Origin: an uncultured Verrucomicrobiota bacterium
Lineage (GTDB): Bacteria > Verrucomicrobiota > Kiritimatiellia > RFP12 > UBA1067
Length of the DNA: 10,052 bases
Direction: 5' to 3'
Assembly: GCA_937901395.1 (NCBI GenBank)
Contig: CALCDB010000033.1
Coordinates: 1-10,052, forward strand
The notes below the pieces were generated by a model. It was not told the DNA's origin, did no database searches, and saw only the letters and a list, made by a program, of their open reading frames with translations. Made by a program: the position numbers and the translations under genes. Positions 8,354 through 10,052 of the stretch are shown here, in pieces (position 1 is the stretch's first letter; every line of letters begins with the position of its first letter).

Positions 8354-9436
8354 TTACCGCCAGAGACGCTCGGTGCTGCCGCGGATCACCAGCGACTCGC
8401 GGCAAAGGATCCGGACCGGATGCAGGCCCGGATTCGCGATCCGCGCGAGCAGACGGTAAAACGCCTGTTCGGCGATGTCGTCGCACGGCTGATGGACCGT
8501 GGTGAGGCCCGGCCTCAGCTTCGACGCCATAACCACATCATCGAATCCGATCAGCATCACGTCCGACGGCACGTTCAGCCCCATCGACTTGAGCACCGTG
8601 CAGACGTTCATCGCCGCGATGTCGTTCTGACAGATCACCGTGTCGATCGACGGAAGGCGCGAAAGCGCCTTGCGAATCTGCGGATATTCCGAAACGCTCT
8701 CGAGGTAAAGACCTTCGACCGGAACGCGGTCGGATACGCTCTTCACCCCGTGCCAACGCTCATGCACGGTGTCCGCGCAACCTTTGCGCGCTACAAAGAC
8801 GATCCTCTTGGCTCCGCGCTCCAGCGCATGCAGCGCGGCGATGCGTCCGGCGTTGAAGTTGTCGATGCCGACAAGATCAAGATCGCCGCGTCCGGGACTG
8901 CGCATGAAGTCACAGTCTATCAGCACCACCTCGACTCCGGCGTCACGGAAAATGCGCACCAGATTCCGGTTGATCTCGTCCGCCGACCGCGAGAACTGCA
9001 CCGGCTGCAGGATGACGCCTTTGATCTTCTTCTCGACCAGTTCCTTGGCGACTTTGTACGCCGCCGCACCGCTGTGGTCGAAGTCGTCACGGGACGAATC
9101 GCCGAACACCGCCTCGACCCGCTCGAGCTCGGCCAACTTGCCGATTTCATTGCATACCGCACGGAAAATCTCGGTATACTTGCATCCGGAGATCATCACC
9201 CCGATCCGCGTCTTCGCTCCGGTCACCGATCCTGACACCACCGTCGCCCGTCCGGGACTGCGGTAGATCATCCCCTGACTGTCGAGGATCTCCAGCGCCT
9301 TACGGACCGTCGCACGCGCCGCGCCGAACTGCTCCATCAGCGCACGCTCACTGGGAATCGGACCCAGCGGTACGAATTTCCCCGAAAGGATATCGTCGGT
9401 AATCGCGCCGACGATTCTGTTGTATTTTCCGATCAT
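8354..9436 (-). CDS. AraR-type transcriptional regulator: GntR winged helix fused to LacI-family sensor
   Basis: This is a 360-residue DNA-binding regulator. Residues 1-70 are a GntR-type winged helix: the helix-turn-helix runs from about IPSERALMEQFG (27-38) through ARATVRKALEIL (40-51), and the wing is GMIYRSPGRATVV (55-67). Residues about 76-355 are a periplasmic-binding-protein-like sensor of the LacI/GalR type, with VGIDNFNAGRIAALHAL (189-205), VICQNDIAAMNV (267-278), DVMLIGFDD (292-300), TTVHQPCDDIAEQA (312-325) and ESLVIRGST (347-355). The same architecture occurs in Bacillus subtilis AraR, a repressor released by a sugar, so the ligand is probably a sugar or a related small molecule; it cannot be named from sequence. 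It sits 34 nt upstream of the decarboxylase on the same strand. The start at 9436 preserves the full winged helix, but no clear Shine-Dalgarno precedes it. An inverted repeat over its predicted transcription start suggests autoregulation. Confidence 0.5.
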   Translation of the reverse strand: MIGKYNRIVGAITDDILSGKFVPLGPIPSERALMEQFGAARATVRKALEILDSQGMIYRSPGRATVVSGSVTGAKTRIGVMISGCKYTEIFRAVCNEIGKLAELERVEAVFGDSSRDDFDHSGAAAYKVAKELVEKKIKGVILQPVQFSRSADEINRNLVRIFRDAGVEVVLIDCDFMRSPGRGDLDLVGIDNFNAGRIAALHALERGAKRIVFVARKGCADTVHERWHGVKSVSDRVPVEGLYLESVSEYPQIRKALSRLPSIDTVICQNDIAAMNVCTVLKSMGLNVPSDVMLIGFDDVVMASKLRPGLTTVHQPCDDIAEQAFYRLLARIANPGLHPVRILCRESLVIRGSTERLWR

Positions 9437-9442
9437 AACCGA

Positions 9443-9466
9443 TAGCGTTAATTTTTCCCGACGCTA
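9443..9466. promoter_or_regulatory. Candidate operator: TAGCGT/ACGCTA inverted repeat
   Basis: TAGCGT (9443-9448) and ACGCTA (9461-9466) form perfect 6-bp arms separated by 12 nt. The repeat begins directly after the regulator's -10 box and covers its expected transcription start, 7 nt before the ATG. A dimeric regulator bound there would block transcription. Autoregulation by the adjacent GntR-LacI protein is the simplest reading, but it is inferred. Confidence 0.5.
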
Positions 9467-9496
9467 ATTTTAGCATATTCACACTAAATAAAACAA
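9467..9496 (-). promoter_or_regulatory. Extended -10 promoter of the GntR-LacI regulator gene
   Basis: The minus strand has TGCTAAAAT (9475-9467), five of six matches to TATAAT plus an extended TGn. A weak TTGTTT lies 18 nt upstream (9496-9491). The predicted start is near 9460, giving a leader of about 24 nt that contains the inverted repeat and no obvious ribosome-binding site. Confidence 0.5.
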
Positions 9497-9516
9497 CCCG
9501 GGATTTTACTCCCGGG
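9486..9516 (-). terminator. Rho-independent terminator ahead of the regulator gene
   Basis: The arms CCCGGG (9497-9502) and CCCGGG (9511-9516) pair, and one further A-T pair closes the loop. On the minus strand the hairpin is followed by TTGTTTTATTT. It would end transcripts begun near 9604 before they reach the regulator, or act as an attenuator. Its last bases overlap the weak -35 of the regulator promoter. Confidence 0.5.
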
Positions 9517-9604
9517 CCATTATGTCAATCGTAAAAGGATAATGTCACTAATGAAAACTGATGTGGTTGCGCCTCCTTGTTGTTGCCGATGTGTTTGCTT
9601 AACA
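9486..9604 (-). ncRNA. Candidate small RNA or attenuated leader of about 120 nt
   Basis: A TATAAT box at 9616-9611 predicts a transcript from about 9604 to the hairpin and T-run at 9516-9486. No credible ORF lies within it. It contains a consensus Shine-Dalgarno, AAGGAGG (9578-9572), with no ATG, GTG or TTG at a usable distance. It can form a 5' hairpin (GTGTT with AACAC, 9605-9591, partly at the predicted start) and a longer-range CATTAT/ATAATG pairing (9544-9539 with 9523-9518). No known RNA family was recognised. It could be a standalone small RNA, a leader that attenuates the downstream regulator gene, or the remains of a leader peptide gene. Its existence as a transcript is inferred from promoter plus terminator. 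Confidence 0.5.
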
Positions 9605-9610
9605 CCGCGT

Positions 9611-9640
9611 ATTATAGCGCACCCACGCCGCCCCCCGCAA
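9611..9640 (-). promoter_or_regulatory. Promoter of the candidate small RNA
   Basis: A perfect TATAAT (9616-9611) stands 18 nt after a weak TTGCGG (9640-9635). The spacer is unusually rich in G and C. The box lies in GCTATAATACGCG, identical over 13 nt to the decarboxylase promoter. It sits just downstream of the two terminators that close the preceding gene, which fits a fresh transcription unit. Confidence 0.5.
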
Positions 9641-9641
9641 C

Positions 9642-9670
9642 AAAAAAACAACTGGTCTAGACCAGTTGTT
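9642..9670 (-). terminator. Rho-independent terminator: 24-nt perfect palindrome plus T-run
   Basis: Positions 9647-9670 are a perfect palindrome centred on TCTAGA, with arms containing CAACTGGTC and GACCAGTTG. On the minus strand a run of seven T follows it directly, the classic intrinsic terminator form. It is the second of two terminators for the gene ending at 9724. The plus strand lacks an immediate T-run, so it is mainly one-directional. Confidence 0.5.
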
Positions 9671-9688
9671 GATAACTTTTTATATGAT

Positions 9689-9719
9689 AATAAAACCGCG
9701 ATATTATCGCGGTTTTATT
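9689..9719. terminator. Bidirectional intrinsic terminator after the right-edge gene
   Basis: A near-perfect hairpin pairs 9689-9703 with 9705-9719, around ACCGCGATA and TATCGCGGT. It starts 5 nt after the stop codon of the right-edge gene. A-rich flanks become T-rich on each strand (TTTTATT on the minus strand, TTTTATTT on the plus), so it can act in both directions. Confidence 0.5.
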
Positions 9720-9723
9720 TCAG

Positions 9724-10052
9724 TTAATCCAGCAAGCCTTTGGACGGCGGCTCGGTTTCGTCCCACCAGGAACCCTTCGCGGACGAAATTCTCGCGATAG
9801 GTTTGGTGGAAAGCTGCTTGCCCTTGGCACCGGCGGCGCGAATCAGAACGACATCCTGCTTCTCGGGCTTGCCGGTCTCGGTATTCGTCCGCGTAACCTG
9901 CTCGAGCGGCAGGAAGTGCTGCTGATGGATGCGCTGGTTCTTCGCGGGCTTGTACTTGACGTAGATCGTATCCGGACACCCCTCCTGGAAGAAGAGGATC
10001 TTCGACCGCGGCTTCTCCGGCGCGAGACGATACTCCTTGTTGCGGATGAGTC
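9724..10052 (-). CDS. Unrecognised protein, C-terminal 108 residues (5' end off window)
   Basis: The frame is open from the right edge to a TAA at 9724-9726, showing 108 complete codons; the N-terminus is missing. The visible part starts LIRNKEYRLAPEKPR and contains KILFFQEGCPDTIYVKYKP, QRIHQQHFLPLEQVTR, a Lys/Gly-rich stretch (AAGAKGKQLS) and a tail with WWDETEPPS ending GLLD. It is polar and basic in the middle, with no membrane segment and a single Cys. Codon choice is GC-rich like its neighbours, and the stop is followed within 5 nt by a strong terminator, so this is a real gene end. I do not recognise the family; an alternate-frame ORF at 9704-9979 is discarded because it runs into the terminator hairpin. 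Confidence 0.5.
   Translation of the reverse strand, partial: LIRNKEYRLAPEKPRSKILFFQEGCPDTIYVKYKPAKNQRIHQQHFLPLEQVTRTNTETGKPEKQDVVLIRAAGAKGKQLSTKPIARISSAKGSWWDETEPPSKGLLD

Noticed and set aside
9572..9578. AAGGAGG as the ribosome-binding site of a small minus-strand peptide
   Set aside because: No ATG, GTG or TTG lies at usual spacing; the first GTG is 23 nt away and gives only seven codons.
9542..9727. Plus-strand small ORF with a Cys cluster (PPCCCRCVC), resembling a cysteine-sensing leader peptide
   Set aside because: It reads through both terminator hairpins and has no clear plus-strand promoter or downstream gene in the window. Its CCTCCTT is the complement of the minus-strand AAGGAGG. 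It is worth recalling only if plus-strand RNA is found.

Overview
The window looks like part of a bacterial chromosome. All five recognisable genes lie on the minus strand. The set comprises a very large secreted protein with passenger-type repeats and a LamG-like domain, a secreted clan CD (C25-like) peptidase, a large Orn/Lys/Arg-type decarboxylase, and a regulator joining a GntR winged helix to a LacI-type sensor. This mix fits the PVC superphylum, for example Kiritimatiellae or other Verrucomicrobiota/Lentisphaerae. That assignment is an inference from gene content and not from a marker gene. No rRNA, tRNA, CRISPR array, insertion sequence or phage gene was seen.

Layout in the direction of transcription, right to left. 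From 10052 to 9724 is the 3' end of an unrecognised gene. It is followed by two strong hairpins (9689-9719 and 9642-9670) that isolate it. From 9640 to 9486 is a small unit without a credible ORF: a TATAAT box, about 120 nt that include an orphan Shine-Dalgarno sequence, and a terminator hairpin. It may be a small RNA or an attenuated leader. The GntR-LacI regulator follows (9436-8354), with an extended -10 promoter and an inverted repeat over its predicted transcription start. Then come the decarboxylase (8319-6169), the C25-like peptidase (6135-4705) and a secreted protein of at least 1525 residues (4576 to beyond the left edge).

The regulator, decarboxylase and peptidase genes are separated by only about 33 nt, yet each has its own extended -10 motif (TGnTATAAT or TGnTAAAAT). 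The decarboxylase and peptidase motifs lie so close to the start codons that their mRNAs may be leaderless or nearly so. The giant gene differs: it has a TTGACA/TAATAT promoter, a leader of about 60 nt and an AGGA ribosome-binding site.

The peptidase and the giant protein both carry Sec signal peptides and probably act outside the cytoplasm; a maturation or surface-processing link is possible but not shown. The decarboxylase and regulator are cytoplasmic. Long plus-strand ORFs across the window are antisense shadows of these genes.
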